Positions 34,554 through 43,818 of a stretch of DNA of 64,000 nt are shown here, one piece after another. The stretch's first letter is position 1, and every line of letters starts with the position of its first letter. The notes under the pieces were generated by a model. It was not told the DNA's origin and did not search any database. It saw nothing but the letters and a program-made list of their open reading frames with translations. A program made the translations under genes and the position numbers. Where the stretch lies: positions 558,001-622,000 of the forward strand of contig NZ_FYAU01000036.1 in assembly GCF_900185725.1 (NCBI RefSeq), given 5' to 3'. Source of the stretch: Stappia sp. TSB10P1A (GTDB taxonomy: Bacteria; Pseudomonadota; Alphaproteobacteria; Rhizobiales; Stappiaceae).

Positions 34554-35263
34554 TGACCGATCTGCTGGAACTGGACGGCATCGAGGCCGCCTATGGCGCG
34601 GCAAAGGTGCTGTTCGGCATGAGCTTCACCGTCGGCACCGGCGAGGTCGTCACCCTCATGGGCCGCAACGGCATGGGCAAGACGACCACCATCCGCACGC
34701 TGATGGGGATGATGGCGGCGAGCAGCGGAAAGATCCGCTTCGAGGGCAAGGACATGACCGGCGCCCCTTCCTACCGTATCGCGCAGTGCGGGCTGGGTCT
34801 GGTGCCGGAAGGCCGGCAGGTGTTTCCGACCCTGTCGGTCGAGGAGAATCTGGTCGCCACCGCCGCCAACCGCTTCGGCGCGGCGCCGGGCTGGTCCCTG
34901 TCGCGGGTCTACGAGTTCTTTCCCCGATTGAAGGAGCGGCGCGCCAACATGGGCAACCAGCTCTCCGGCGGCGAGCAGCAGATGCTGGCCATCGGTCGCG
35001 CGCTGATGACAAACCCGAAGCTCCTCATTCTCGACGAGGCGACCGAGGGACTGGCGCCGCTGATCCGCGCCGAGATCTGGAGTTGCCTCGAGCGGCTCAA
35101 GAGCGAGGGACAGTCAATCCTCGTCGTCGACAAGAATGTCGAGGCGCTGGAGTCACTCGCCGACCGGCATGTGGTGGTCGAGAAGGGCCAGGTTGCCTGG
35201 AGCGGCACGAGCGCCGAGCTGAAGGCCGATCCGACGATCCTGGAGCGCTATCTCAGCGTGTGA
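34553..35263 (+). CDS. ABC importer ATPase, LivF-like
   Basis: A 236-residue ATPase forming a heterodimer with the LivG-like protein. Walker A GRNGMGKTT, GLGLVPEGRQVFPTLSVEENL (the LivF Q-loop region), signature LSGGEQQMLAIGRAL, Walker B LLILDEATEGLAP. In the His loop the expected His is replaced: VVDKNVEALESLADR, as in many LivF proteins (usually VEQN). The start overlaps the stop of the LivG gene (TGATG). Last gene of the importer operon; the 169 bases to ilvD hold no terminator that I can see. Confidence 0.93.
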   Translation: MTDLLELDGIEAAYGAAKVLFGMSFTVGTGEVVTLMGRNGMGKTTTIRTLMGMMAASSGKIRFEGKDMTGAPSYRIAQCGLGLVPEGRQVFPTLSVEENLVATAANRFGAAPGWSLSRVYEFFPRLKERRANMGNQLSGGEQQMLAIGRALMTNPKLLILDEATEGLAPLIRAEIWSCLERLKSEGQSILVVDKNVEALESLADRHVVVEKGQVAWSGTSAELKADPTILERYLSV

Positions 35264-35432
35264 AAATCGCAGACTTCAGCCAATGCGAGAGATCAGGGCG
35301 TCCCATCCGGCACCCTTGCGCGCAATGCATGGCCGCATCGCAAGCCCGTCCCGCAATTTCCTTGCGTCGGCGGTCCCGATCCCGTACCCCATCCTTCCGA
35401 ACGAATAGTCATACGAACTGATCGAGGCGAGC

Positions 35433-37277
35433 ATGCCGACTTACCGGTCCAGAACCACCACCCACGGACGCAACATGGCGGGCGCGCGCGGCCTTTGGCG
35501 CGCCACCGGCATGAAGGACGGAGATTTCGGCAAGCCGATCATTGCCGTCGTCAATTCCTTCACCCAGTTCGTTCCCGGTCACGTGCATCTGAAGGACCTC
35601 GGCCAGCTCGTTGCCCGCGAGATCGAGGCAGCCGGCGGTGTCGCCAAGGAGTTCAATACGATCGCCGTCGACGACGGCATCGCCATGGGCCATGACGGCA
35701 TGCTCTACTCGCTGCCCTCGCGCGAGATCATCGCCGACAGCGTCGAATATATGGTCAATGCGCATTGTGCCGATGCCATGGTCTGCATCTCCAACTGCGA
35801 CAAGATCACCCCCGGCATGCTGATGGCCGCCATGCGGCTCAACATCCCGGCGGTGTTCGTCTCGGGCGGACCGATGGAGGCCGGCAAGGTGCGGCTTGCC
35901 GACGGCAAGGAACGCCGTCTCGACCTTATCGATGCCATGGTGGCCGCCGCCGACGACAATGTTTCGGACGAGGACGTCCAGGTCATCGAGCGCTCGGCCT
36001 GTCCGACCTGCGGCTCCTGCTCCGGCATGTTCACCGCCAACTCGATGAACTGCCTCACCGAGGCGCTCGGCCTGTCGCTGCCCGGCAACGGCTCGACGCT
36101 CGCCACCCATGCGGACCGCAAGCGCCTGTTCGTCGAAGCCGGCCACCTGATCGTCGACATCACCCGCCGTCACTACGAGCAGGACGATGCCAGCGTGTTG
36201 CCGCGCTCGATCGCCAACCGTCAGGCCTTCCACAACGCCATGTCGCTGGACATTGCCATGGGCGGTTCGACCAACACGGTGCTGCATCTGCTGGCGGCCG
36301 CCCGCGAGGGCGAGATCGACTTCACCATGGCCGATATCGACAAGCTGTCGCGCAAGGTTCCGGTGCTCTGCAAGGTCGCCCCGTCCGTATCGCATGTCCA
36401 CATGGAGGACGTGCACCGGGCCGGCGGCATCATGGGAATTCTCGGCGAACTCGACCGCGCCGGCCTGATCGATACCTCGCTGCCGATGGTCCATGCGGCG
36501 AGCGTCACCGACGCCCTTGAACGCTGGGACGTGAAGCGCACCAGCAGCCAGAGCGTCCACGACTTCTTCCGCGCCGGTCCGGCGGGTATCCCGAGCCAGA
36601 CCGCCTTCTCGCAGGATTGCCGCTATGACAGCGTCGACACCGACCGGGAGACGGGCGTCATCCGCTCAAAGGAGCACGCCTATTCCCAGGATGGTGGCCT
36701 CGCCGTTCTCTATGGCAACATCGCTCGCGACGGCTGCATCGTGAAGACCGCCGGCGTCGACGACTCGATCCTCAAGTTCACCGGCCGCATCCGCATTTTC
36801 GAGAGCCAGGACAGCGCCGTGAATGCCATCCTGACGGGCAAGATCGAGGCCGGTGACGTGGTGTTGATCGTCTACGAAGGGCCGCGCGGCGGCCCCGGCA
36901 TGCAGGAGATGCTCTACCCGACCAGCTACCTGAAGTCGAAAGGCCTCGGCAAGAAATGCGCCCTCGTTACCGACGGACGCTTCTCCGGCGGCACGTCCGG
37001 CCTGTCGATCGGCCACGTTTCGCCGGAAGCGGCGGAGGGCGGCGAAATCGGCCTGGCGCAGGAAGGCGACACGCTCGAGATCGACATCCCGAACCGGACG
37101 ATCCACCTCGCCATCTCGGACGAGGAGATGGCGCGTCGACGGGCGGAGATGGAAGCCAGGGGAGCGGATGCCTGGAAGCCGAGAGAGAAGCGTACGCGCA
37201 AGATCTCGACGGCGCTGAAGGCCTATGCACTGCTTGCGACCTCCGCCGCAGAGGGCGCTGTGCGCCGGATCGACTGA
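35433..37277 (+). CDS. ilvD: Dihydroxy-acid dehydratase
   Basis: IlvD dehydrates 2,3-dihydroxy-isovalerate or -methylvalerate to the 2-keto acid, the third common step of valine and isoleucine synthesis. The 614-residue length matches E. coli IlvD (616). Iron-sulphur cluster cysteines are in [12 protein letters not shown] and [18 protein letters not shown]; the N-terminus [20 protein letters not shown] and the late [16 protein letters not shown] are conserved. GAGG precedes the ATG. It stands alone, closed by a strong terminator at 37302-37330. Confidence 0.97.
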   Translation: MPTYRSRTTTHGRNMAGARGLWRATGMKDGDFGKPIIAVVNSFTQFVPGHVHLKDLGQLVAREIEAAGGVAKEFNTIAVDDGIAMGHDGMLYSLPSREIIADSVEYMVNAHCADAMVCISNCDKITPGMLMAAMRLNIPAVFVSGGPMEAGKVRLADGKERRLDLIDAMVAAADDNVSDEDVQVIERSACPTCGSCSGMFTANSMNCLTEALGLSLPGNGSTLATHADRKRLFVEAGHLIVDITRRHYEQDDASVLPRSIANRQAFHNAMSLDIAMGGSTNTVLHLLAAAREGEIDFTMADIDKLSRKVPVLCKVAPSVSHVHMEDVHRAGGIMGILGELDRAGLIDTSLPMVHAASVTDALERWDVKRTSSQSVHDFFRAGPAGIPSQTAFSQDCRYDSVDTDRETGVIRSKEHAYSQDGGLAVLYGNIARDGCIVKTAGVDDSILKFTGRIRIFESQDSAVNAILTGKIEAGDVVLIVYEGPRGGPGMQEMLYPTSYLKSKGLGKKCALVTDGRFSGGTSGLSIGHVSPEAAEGGEIGLAQEGDTLEIDIPNRTIHLAISDEEMARRRAEMEARGADAWKPREKRTRKISTALKAYALLATSAAEGAVRRID

Positions 37278-37301
37278 GCCGCCAGTTGCTGAATACCAAA
37301 A

Positions 37302-37330
37302 AAACCGGCCGCCCATTGGGCGGCCGGTTT
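37302..37330 (+). terminator. Intrinsic terminator after ilvD
   Basis: AAACCGGCCGCCC and GGGCGGCCGGTTT form a perfect 13-bp stem with a 3-base loop 24 bases after the ilvD stop, flanked by an A-run before and TTTCATTTT after, so it could serve both strands, including the convergent SDR gene. Confidence 0.9.
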
Positions 37331-37366
37331 CATTTTGTGCGCATGAATACGGTGCCAACCATCTAA

Positions 37367-37457
37367 GGCACTTGCGCATCAGCGCGGTGCATCTTGCTGG
37401 CACTTGCGCATCAGCGCGGTGCGGCTCCTTGCTGGCACCTGCGCATCAGCGCGGTGC
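37367..37457. repeat. Three tandem copies of a 24-bp hairpin unit
   Basis: GGCACTTGCGCATCAGCGCGGTGC occurs at 37367-37390 and 37399-37422, and with one change (CACC for CACT) at 37434-37457; CTTGCTGG precedes copies 2 and 3. Periods are 32 and 35 bases. Copy 3 covers the last codons and stop of the SDR gene (37446 onward, minus strand), so the array looks like repeated duplication of the gene's 3' end. Each unit can fold: GCAC-tt-GCGC-atca-GCGC-g-GTGC. Confidence 0.9.
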
Positions 37458-38213
37458 CATGCGGATCGCACCATCGAGACGGATCGTCTCGCCGTTCAGC
37501 ATCGGGTTCTCGCAGATCGCCGCAACGAGGTCGGCATATTCCGACGGGCGACCGAGGCGCGAGGGGAACGGTACCTGCTGGCCGAGCGAATCCTGCACGT
37601 CCTGAGAAAGGCCGAGCAGCATCGGCGTCTCGAAGATGCCCGGTGCGATGGTCATGACGCGAATACCGGACTTCGACAGGTCACGGGCAATCGGCAGCGT
37701 AGAGGCTGCGACACCGCCCTTGGAGGCGGCGTAAGCGACTTGGCCGATCTGGCCGTCGAACGCTGCCACCGAGGCCGTGGAGACGATGACGCCGCGCTCG
37801 CCATCGGCCGTGATCGGATCGAGTTCCACCATTGCCGTCGACGAATGGGCGATGCAGCGGAACGTGCCGACGAGATTGACGGCGATCACCTTCTCGAACA
37901 TGTCGAGCGGGTGCGGTTCGCCGCGCGACGTGGTCTTGGCCACCGGTGCGATGCCCGCGCAGTTGACGAGAATACGCTCGACACCGAAATGCCCGCGAGC
38001 GGCGGCAAAGCCGGCCTTGACGCTGTCATTGCTGGTCACGTCCACCGCGACGAAGGCGCCGCCGATCTCCTTGGCGATCGCCTCGCCCTGCTCCACATTC
38101 ATGTCGAACAGCGTGACCTTGACACCGGCAGCCGCCAGACGGCGAGCGGTTGCAGCCCCGAGCCCCGACGCACCACCCGTTACGACGGCGGCAATTCCCT
38201 GCCCAAGCTTCAT
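37446..38213 (-). CDS. SDR, 3-hydroxyacyl-CoA dehydrogenase type II-like
   Basis: A 255-residue classical short-chain dehydrogenase. VVTGGASGLGAATARRL is the NAD-binding motif, VDVTSNDSVKAG the adenine-specific Asp region, and the catalytic set is SVAAFDGQIGQVAYAASKGGV. MTIAPGIFETPMLLGL near the end is characteristic of the group of 3-hydroxy-2-methylbutyryl-CoA / type II 3-hydroxyacyl-CoA dehydrogenases. The ATG at 38213 follows AGGGAG by five bases. It is monocistronic, convergent with ilvD. Its final codons lie in the third copy of the tandem repeat, and the two extra copies beyond the stop would lie in the mRNA trailer. Confidence 0.9.
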   Translation of the reverse strand: MKLGQGIAAVVTGGASGLGAATARRLAAAGVKVTLFDMNVEQGEAIAKEIGGAFVAVDVTSNDSVKAGFAAARGHFGVERILVNCAGIAPVAKTTSRGEPHPLDMFEKVIAVNLVGTFRCIAHSSTAMVELDPITADGERGVIVSTASVAAFDGQIGQVAYAASKGGVAASTLPIARDLSKSGIRVMTIAPGIFETPMLLGLSQDVQDSLGQQVPFPSRLGRPSEYADLVAAICENPMLNGETIRLDGAIRMAPR

Positions 38214-38353
38214 GTTCACTCCCTGATTGCATCGGAGCGCCGCGCACTCCCTGACCGTTTTGGTGAGCAACAGGTGGCAGGAAGCAGACGGGCGGTCAAG
38301 CGCCTGAAAACCATGACCTAACGTCACGTCGACCCCGGAGGATCGTCTGCCCG

Positions 38354-39172
38354 TCAGGGAGTGATCACCATGCCTTCCCGCCCGACCACGACGCCCGGAT
38401 GCCGGTGCGCGGCCTGCTCGCCGATCGCATCCAGAGCATCGTCCGACCGTCGCGGGTCGTGGTGATGCAGAACAAGCTGCGAGACCCCGGCCTCCAGGGC
38501 CAGTTCCACTCCCTTCTGCCAGGTGGAGTGTCCCCAGCCGACGTAACGGGGATATTCCTCATCCGTATACATGGCGTCGTAGATCATGACGTCCGCGCCC
38601 TCGACAAAACGGCGCACGGCGCGATCGATCTCCGCATCGCCATGCTCGTGGTCGGTGATCACGCAGATCGTCTTGCCGCCGTAGGCGATCCGATAACCTG
38701 TCGCTCCGCCCGGATGGTTGAGGGCAATCGTCGTCAGGCGGGCCGCCCCCTTGCGCTCGACCTCGCCGCCGGCCCGGAAATTGCGAAACGTCACGGCGCG
38801 CAACGTATTGGCGGCAACGGGAAAGATCGGTGGCGACATGATCCGGCAGATGATGTCCATCAGTCCGGAACTGTCGGCGAAGTGCCCGGCCCAGGCATTG
38901 ATGGAGAACCGGTCGTCATAGGCAGGGGTAAAGAAGGGCAGTCCGCAGATATGATCGAGATGGGTATGCGTGAAGAAAAGATCATACTCGGCAGGCGGAC
39001 GGGCATGCATTTCCAGACCCAGATTGCGCGCACCGGAGCCGCAGTCGATCAGGAAGGTGTCATCGCCGGCATGGATCTCGAAACAGGTCGTCTCGCCGCC
39101 GTAGCGGAGCGTCGAGGGGCCCGGCGTCGGCGTCGAACCGCGCACGCCCCACAGCTTCAGCGAAAGGGTCAC
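38354..39172 (-). CDS. MBL-fold metallohydrolase
   Basis: A 272-residue metallo-beta-lactamase-fold protein of the PhnP/COG1235-like group. LKLWGVRGSTPTPGPST and RYGGETTCFEI form the conserved N-terminal beta layer, DCGSGARN follows, and the metal site is THTHLDHICGLPFF (HxHxDH). Further ligands: NHPGG, ITDHEH and a LHHHDP near the end. Members are phosphodiesterases, RNases or hydrolases; the activity here is unknown. The start is probably the GTG at 39172, 19 bases after the cyclic-nucleotide-binding gene, and these two lie in one operon with the ABC exporter. A cyclic nucleotide or cyclic phosphate as substrate is a guess from that company. Confidence 0.82.
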   Translation of the reverse strand: MTLSLKLWGVRGSTPTPGPSTLRYGGETTCFEIHAGDDTFLIDCGSGARNLGLEMHARPPAEYDLFFTHTHLDHICGLPFFTPAYDDRFSINAWAGHFADSSGLMDIICRIMSPPIFPVAANTLRAVTFRNFRAGGEVERKGAARLTTIALNHPGGATGYRIAYGGKTICVITDHEHGDAEIDRAVRRFVEGADVMIYDAMYTDEEYPRYVGWGHSTWQKGVELALEAGVSQLVLHHHDPRRSDDALDAIGEQAAHRHPGVVVGREGMVITP

Positions 39173-39191
39173 AGAAAGGCCATCCCCGTCT

Positions 39192-39650
39192 TCACGCCGC
39201 AGCACCCGAGGACTGCAATGCGACAAGATCCTGCGTGGTGCGGTCCAGGCGTTTCGCAAGCGTTCGCATCACTTCAAGCGACATATCCGGGAACTCCTTG
39301 AGGAGACGGAGGAAATCGTCCTTCGAGACGGTCAGGACGTCCATCTCCCTGATGGCGACGACCGTGGCCGTGCGGGGAACGTCGCACAGGATCGCGATCT
39401 CGCCAACTATGGAATTCTCGCCGAGCCTGGCGACCGTGCGCTCGCCGTCAGGCGTGTTTACCCGTACTTCCACCTCTCCTTCCAGGATGATGAAGGCAGA
39501 ATCGCCGTCATCCCCCTGGTCGCACAGATGCTCGCCGGGCGCGAAGCGGGAGCGATCGGAGATGAAGGCCAGGAGCCTCAGCTTGGTTGCATCGATGCCG
39601 CGAAACAGCGGCACGCGCCGCAACGCATCGACTTCCGCGTCAAGGGTCAC
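39192..39650 (-). CDS. Cyclic-nucleotide-binding domain protein
   Basis: A 152-residue single-domain protein. LRRVPLFRGIDATKLRLLAFISDRSRFAPGE leads into the cNMP beta-barrel, and the phosphate-binding cassette reads GEIAILCDVPRTATV, with the Glu and Arg that hold cyclic nucleotide ribose and phosphate. There is no DNA-binding helix-turn-helix, so it is a free regulatory subunit rather than a Crp/Fnr factor. The GTG at 39650 is chosen because GAAGGAGG stands just ahead; a GTG at 39746 overlapping the ABC gene would add 32 residues without conservation. Lying between a degenerate ABC exporter and an MBL hydrolase, it could control either in response to cAMP or cGMP. Confidence 0.85.
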   Translation of the reverse strand: MTLDAEVDALRRVPLFRGIDATKLRLLAFISDRSRFAPGEHLCDQGDDGDSAFIILEGEVEVRVNTPDGERTVARLGENSIVGEIAILCDVPRTATVVAIREMDVLTVSKDDFLRLLKEFPDMSLEVMRTLAKRLDRTTQDLVALQSSGAAA

Positions 39651-39735
39651 GTGTCCTCCTTCGGGAGTTCGACCGGCTGTGCGCCGGGCGCCTCCGCATT
39701 CAGGTTCGGGAATTTCGCGCAAGGATATCGATGCT

Positions 39736-42369
39736 TCATGACGCACCTTCCTCGTCGACGATACGTCCCTGTTGCATGACGATACTATGGGGGAATTCCG
39801 CCGCCACGTTCAAATTCGGCGCCCCGAACAGCAGCATTCGCCCATCGAGCGCCTTGCGAAGGGATGCGCGCAGGGCCCGGTCATCTTCGCTGCCGCTGCT
39901 CACGGTATCGTCGAGAATGGTGATGGCAGCGTTCTTCATCAGCGCCCGCACCAGCGCGACGCGGCGCCGCTGCCCGGTGGAGAGGCGCGACCCGGCGACG
40001 CCGACATGGAAATCGAGGCCCGCGCGCACGATCGGCCGGCGCAGATCCATCTCATCGACAATGGTGCGGATCAGGCCGTCGATCTTCTCTCGGGCATCGC
40101 GCCGGTCGACACGCGGGCGACCGAACAGCAGATTGTCCTCGATCGACATGGGAGCGATGAACTTGTCCCTGTCGAACACCACGAAGCGACTCTGGTCGCC
40201 ATTGAGACGCGTGTGGAAGGCGGCGCGTGCGGCAACGATCTCCGCTCGAATATCATCGTCGACCACACCGAGGCGATGCCGCGCCGGGATCAGCTTGAAT
40301 GCCAGGCCGATCAGTCGCTCCTTGTCCGGATCGCGCAACTGGCCCTTGCCCGTTTCCGAGCGGGCGGCACGCACGATGCGATCGAACTCCGGCAACTCGT
40401 CGGGTGTGATGAACGAGTAGTCCCCGAGCAGGCCCGAATCGTCGCTGACATTGGCGAAGAGTTCGACCATGGTGCCGGCGATCTTCAGACCGATCTCGAC
40501 CAGCCGATCCCGCAATCCGGTCTCCCGAAGCGCCGCGGCGACGTCGGGATCGGCAGCCAGGGTGTCGATCCCCAAAGCCGGATCGACCGGCATCGCAAAA
40601 AGCAGGTTCTCGGCCACCGTGGCCGAATTGTTGAACTTGCCGACATCCCAAAGCTCGACCATGGCAGCCAGCCGACCGTCGCCGGCCACCCGATCGGCGA
40701 GCGCCCGGCGGACCATCAGCACCCGCTCGGCGAACTCCGGATACCGTGCCGGATCGATCGGAGACTGCAGGCCCATCCGGAACACATCCGCGGCAAGGCC
40801 CGTCATTTCGATCAGTTCGAGAGCGCGCGCGTCGAGCGCATCGACCGATTCGACGCCCGCCGCCTCCAGGTCCTCCCACTCGGCCTCCACGTCATAGTCC
40901 GGGTTCTGGGTGGCTTGCGCCTCCACCAGCCTGCGGGCGTGTTGTGCCTTCTCGCTTCCTGTCCGCTCGGGCGGGCGCAAGGGGCGATGACGCAGACCGT
41001 AGACGATGTTGTCGCGCACCGTGCCGGTCCATACATGCACCGACGGTCCGACGAAGGCGATCTGTCGCCCAAGCACGGCCTCGCTCAAGTTGTCGAGGTT
41101 CTGACCGCCGATCTCCACGCGCCCGCTCGTGGCGCCGAGCAGCCCCGCGGCCAGTTGCAGAACCTCGGAGCGCCCGGATCCGTCCGGGCCGACCACGGCG
41201 GCATGGGCGCCCTCCGGCACCGTCAGCGACACGTCGAAGACCTCCTGCCCCGCCGCCCCGCCGGAGAAACTGACGCCGCGCATCACGAGATCGCCGGACA
41301 GACGCATCCCCTCCGCCTCGCCGGTCAGCCGGGTCACCGGATAGATGTCCGCGGGATCGAAATTCTCCACGACGGTCTGGTACTTCACGTCCACATCGGC
41401 GACCATCTGGTAATAGGCCAGCAGTTCCTTCCAGGGTCCGGCAAGATCCTTGTATGCGGCGATCACCGCCAGCAGCGCACCGATGGACAGATCTCCCTCG
41501 ATCACCAGCCAGCCGCCGATCAGGTAAAATAGGAACGGGGTCAACTGGTTCATGAAGTTGTTCAAAAACTTGATAAAATACTTCCAATTGAAGATCTGGA
41601 ATCTGATCTTGTAGTTTGCGTAGAGCCTGTCTGACAGATCCGCCGAGTGCCAGGCGGATGCATCATTGGCATGGATTTCGGAAACACCGCCAATGCTCTC
41701 ACCGATCTTGTCGGCGATCACCCGAACATTGCGCACGCGCTTGCGCGACAGCACGATGACCTTGCGCTGCAGCTTCGGGATCACATAGGCCTGCATGGGA
41801 TAGGAGGAGACTGCGGCCAATCCGAGCAGCGGGTCCTGCATGAAGATGAAGCCGATCTGGACCGCCAGCATGCCGCCCTGATAGGCGGGCAGGGCCACGG
41901 CTTCGCCGATGAAACCGCCGACATCCTCCACTTCCGAGGTGATCATCGGAATGATCTCGCCGGAACTGACCTTCTTGAAGTGCGGCAGACGAAACCGAAG
42001 GACGCGCTGGAACAGTTCGAAGCGCAGTCGGCGCAGCATGCGCTCGCCCAGTCGCCCCTTGTAGACATTCAGGGCGAGCTTGATGCCGTTCGACAGCACC
42101 ACCAGTCCAAGAAACGCGAGGCAGAGAATGACCAGATAGGACAACTGGTCGAATTCCAAGCCCCACAGATCTCGGGGAAAATTCTCTCCCTGGATGGCGT
42201 CGTTGACGATGAGCTTGGGCAGTTCCAGCAGCACATAGGTGACCGGATAAGCTATCACCGTGATCAGCAGGATCGTCATCTGCTGAGGGGCACTGTATCG
42301 CCAGATGAATTTGAAAAGGCTTTTTTCCATGATCAATCGCGGTATCGTGTCGCGGGCCTGTTTCAACAT
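39736..42369 (-). CDS. ABC exporter with degenerate ATPase and large repeat-containing insert
   Basis: An 877-residue half-exporter, against about 600 for the family. Residues ~20-335 are a normal exporter membrane domain with six helices (RLRFELFQRVLRF coupling region). The nucleotide domain (~355-877) is abnormal. Walker A reads GPDGSGRS with Arg for Lys (394-401); the Q-loop Gln is missing; the signature LSTGQRRRVALVRAL (796-810) is intact; Walker B ends ILDD (818-821) with Asp for the catalytic Glu; the His loop reads LLFGAPNLN with no His. About 270 residues (~464-730) are inserted between Walker A and signature, and the segment TVRDNIVYG after the Q-loop recurs as TVAENLLFA (584-592) and SIEDNLLFG (742-750). 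Probably non-hydrolysing or tightly regulated. Divergent from glycan genes; substrate unknown. Confidence 0.88.
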   Translation of the reverse strand: MLKQARDTIPRLIMEKSLFKFIWRYSAPQQMTILLITVIAYPVTYVLLELPKLIVNDAIQGENFPRDLWGLEFDQLSYLVILCLAFLGLVVLSNGIKLALNVYKGRLGERMLRRLRFELFQRVLRFRLPHFKKVSSGEIIPMITSEVEDVGGFIGEAVALPAYQGGMLAVQIGFIFMQDPLLGLAAVSSYPMQAYVIPKLQRKVIVLSRKRVRNVRVIADKIGESIGGVSEIHANDASAWHSADLSDRLYANYKIRFQIFNWKYFIKFLNNFMNQLTPFLFYLIGGWLVIEGDLSIGALLAVIAAYKDLAGPWKELLAYYQMVADVDVKYQTVVENFDPADIYPVTRLTGEAEGMRLSGDLVMRGVSFSGGAAGQEVFDVSLTVPEGAHAAVVGPDGSGRSEVLQLAAGLLGATSGRVEIGGQNLDNLSEAVLGRQIAFVGPSVHVWTGTVRDNIVYGLRHRPLRPPERTGSEKAQHARRLVEAQATQNPDYDVEAEWEDLEAAGVESVDALDARALELIEMTGLAADVFRMGLQSPIDPARYPEFAERVLMVRRALADRVAGDGRLAAMVELWDVGKFNNSATVAENLLFAMPVDPALGIDTLAADPDVAAALRETGLRDRLVEIGLKIAGTMVELFANVSDDSGLLGDYSFITPDELPEFDRIVRAARSETGKGQLRDPDKERLIGLAFKLIPARHRLGVVDDDIRAEIVAARAAFHTRLNGDQSRFVVFDRDKFIAPMSIEDNLLFGRPRVDRRDAREKIDGLIRTIVDEMDLRRPIVRAGLDFHVGVAGSRLSTGQRRRVALVRALMKNAAITILDDTVSSGSEDDRALRASLRKALDGRMLLFGAPNLNVAAEFPHSIVMQQGRIVDEEGAS

Positions 42370-42529
42370 CCGGCGCGTTTCCCGCGCATCATAACGTGGA
42401 GCGCCAAAACCGCCACAAGTAACAAGAGCCCCCGCCCTTGCATCCTCACCAATCGGAAGCTAGAGAAGGACGGACGATGGGGGAGCGTGGTCGTGCCGCA
42501 GTACCGACGCGCTGACCGAATGGGTAGGC

Positions 42530-43750
42530 ATGACCAATAGCGCCCCGAAAGTGCTGATCTACAGCCATGACTCCTTCGGGCTCGGTCACCTGCGACGGTG
42601 CCGGACAATAGCACACGCCCTCACCCGCCGGTTTACCGACATGTCGGTGCTGATTCTGTCCGGCTCTCCGATCATCGGCAGCTTCGAATTCCGCTCCCGC
42701 GTCGACTTCGTCCGGATTCCCGGCGTCATCAAGTTGCGCAACGGGGAATACACGCCGCTGTCGCTGTCGCTCAATATCGAGCATATCCTGGCGATCCGGA
42801 CCTCCATCATCGAGCATACGGCGAACGTCTTCGATCCAGACATCCTGATCGTCGACAAGGAGCCCTTGGGGCTGCGCGGCGAGATCCTCGGCACGCTCGA
42901 AATGCTGAAGGAGCGCGGCAACACCCGCCTGATCCTCGGCCTGCGCGACGTGATGGACGATCCGACGGTGCTGCGCGAGGAGTGGACGCGCAAGAATGTC
43001 GATCCGGCGCTGGAGCGCCTTTACGACGAGATCTGGATCTATGGCCCGCCGGACCTGCACGATCCGCTGGCCGGCATGGGCCTGTCTCCCAATGTCCATG
43101 CCAAGGCAGTGAACACCGGCTACCTGCGGCGCGATGTGCCTGCCGATGCCCGCATCACCGAGCCCCTCCCCTTCGACGACGAGCCCTATATTCTGGTCAC
43201 GCCAGGTGGCGGCGGCGACGGTGTCGAACTGGTCGACTGGGTCATGCGGGCCTACGAGTCGCGTGCTCAACCCCTGTTCCCGGCGCTGATCGTGCTCGGC
43301 CCCTTCATGCCCGCCCAGGCGGCAGCGGAATTCCAGGCCCGCGCCGAGAACCTGCGCGACGTTCACATCCTGCGCTTCCTGCCGACGATCGAACCCTATA
43401 TGGCCGGAGCCAAGGCAATTGTCGGGATGGGCGGCTACAACACGTTCTGTGAGATCCTGTCCTTCGACAAGCCGACGCTGCTCGTACCTCGCGTGGTCCC
43501 CCGCCGCGAGCAGTCGATCCGTGCCACCCGAGCCGAAACCATCGGCCTGCTGCGGGTTCTGCCGATCGACGACTATCCGGATGTCGACAAGATGATCGAT
43601 GCCCTGGTCGAACTGCCCTGGCTTGCGCCTCCCTCGACCGCCGGAATAGACAATCTGCTCGGCGGGCTCGACGTGATCGGCGACCGGGTCGAGCGGATCC
43701 TCGCGGAACGCGCCGCCCCCCTCAGGGAACTGGCGGCCGTCCGCGCCTGA
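42530..43750 (+). CDS. Glycosyltransferase, MurG-like (COG4671 type)
   Basis: A 406-residue GT-B fold protein. VLIYSHDSFGLGHLRRCRTIAHAL at the N-terminus (Gly-His-x-x-Arg of the acceptor/nucleotide site), LVTPGGGGDGVELVDW in the hinge and GMGGYNTFCEILSFDKPTLLVPRVVPRREQ in the sugar-nucleotide site match the predicted glycosyltransferases of the COG4671 group, related to MurG. No membrane segment. First gene of a plus-strand run of four glycosyltransferases and a deacetylase, divergent from the odd ABC exporter (160 bases between). The donor sugar is not predictable. Ribosome site ahead of the ATG is weak. Confidence 0.85.
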   Translation: MTNSAPKVLIYSHDSFGLGHLRRCRTIAHALTRRFTDMSVLILSGSPIIGSFEFRSRVDFVRIPGVIKLRNGEYTPLSLSLNIEHILAIRTSIIEHTANVFDPDILIVDKEPLGLRGEILGTLEMLKERGNTRLILGLRDVMDDPTVLREEWTRKNVDPALERLYDEIWIYGPPDLHDPLAGMGLSPNVHAKAVNTGYLRRDVPADARITEPLPFDDEPYILVTPGGGGDGVELVDWVMRAYESRAQPLFPALIVLGPFMPAQAAAEFQARAENLRDVHILRFLPTIEPYMAGAKAIVGMGGYNTFCEILSFDKPTLLVPRVVPRREQSIRATRAETIGLLRVLPIDDYPDVDKMIDALVELPWLAPPSTAGIDNLLGGLDVIGDRVERILAERAAPLRELAAVRA

Positions 43751-43818
43751 CGCCCCGGCCAGCAACCCGCTACGGCACGCCTATCAGTCGCGCCCTGCTT
43801 TCAGGACTCTTGCCACGC

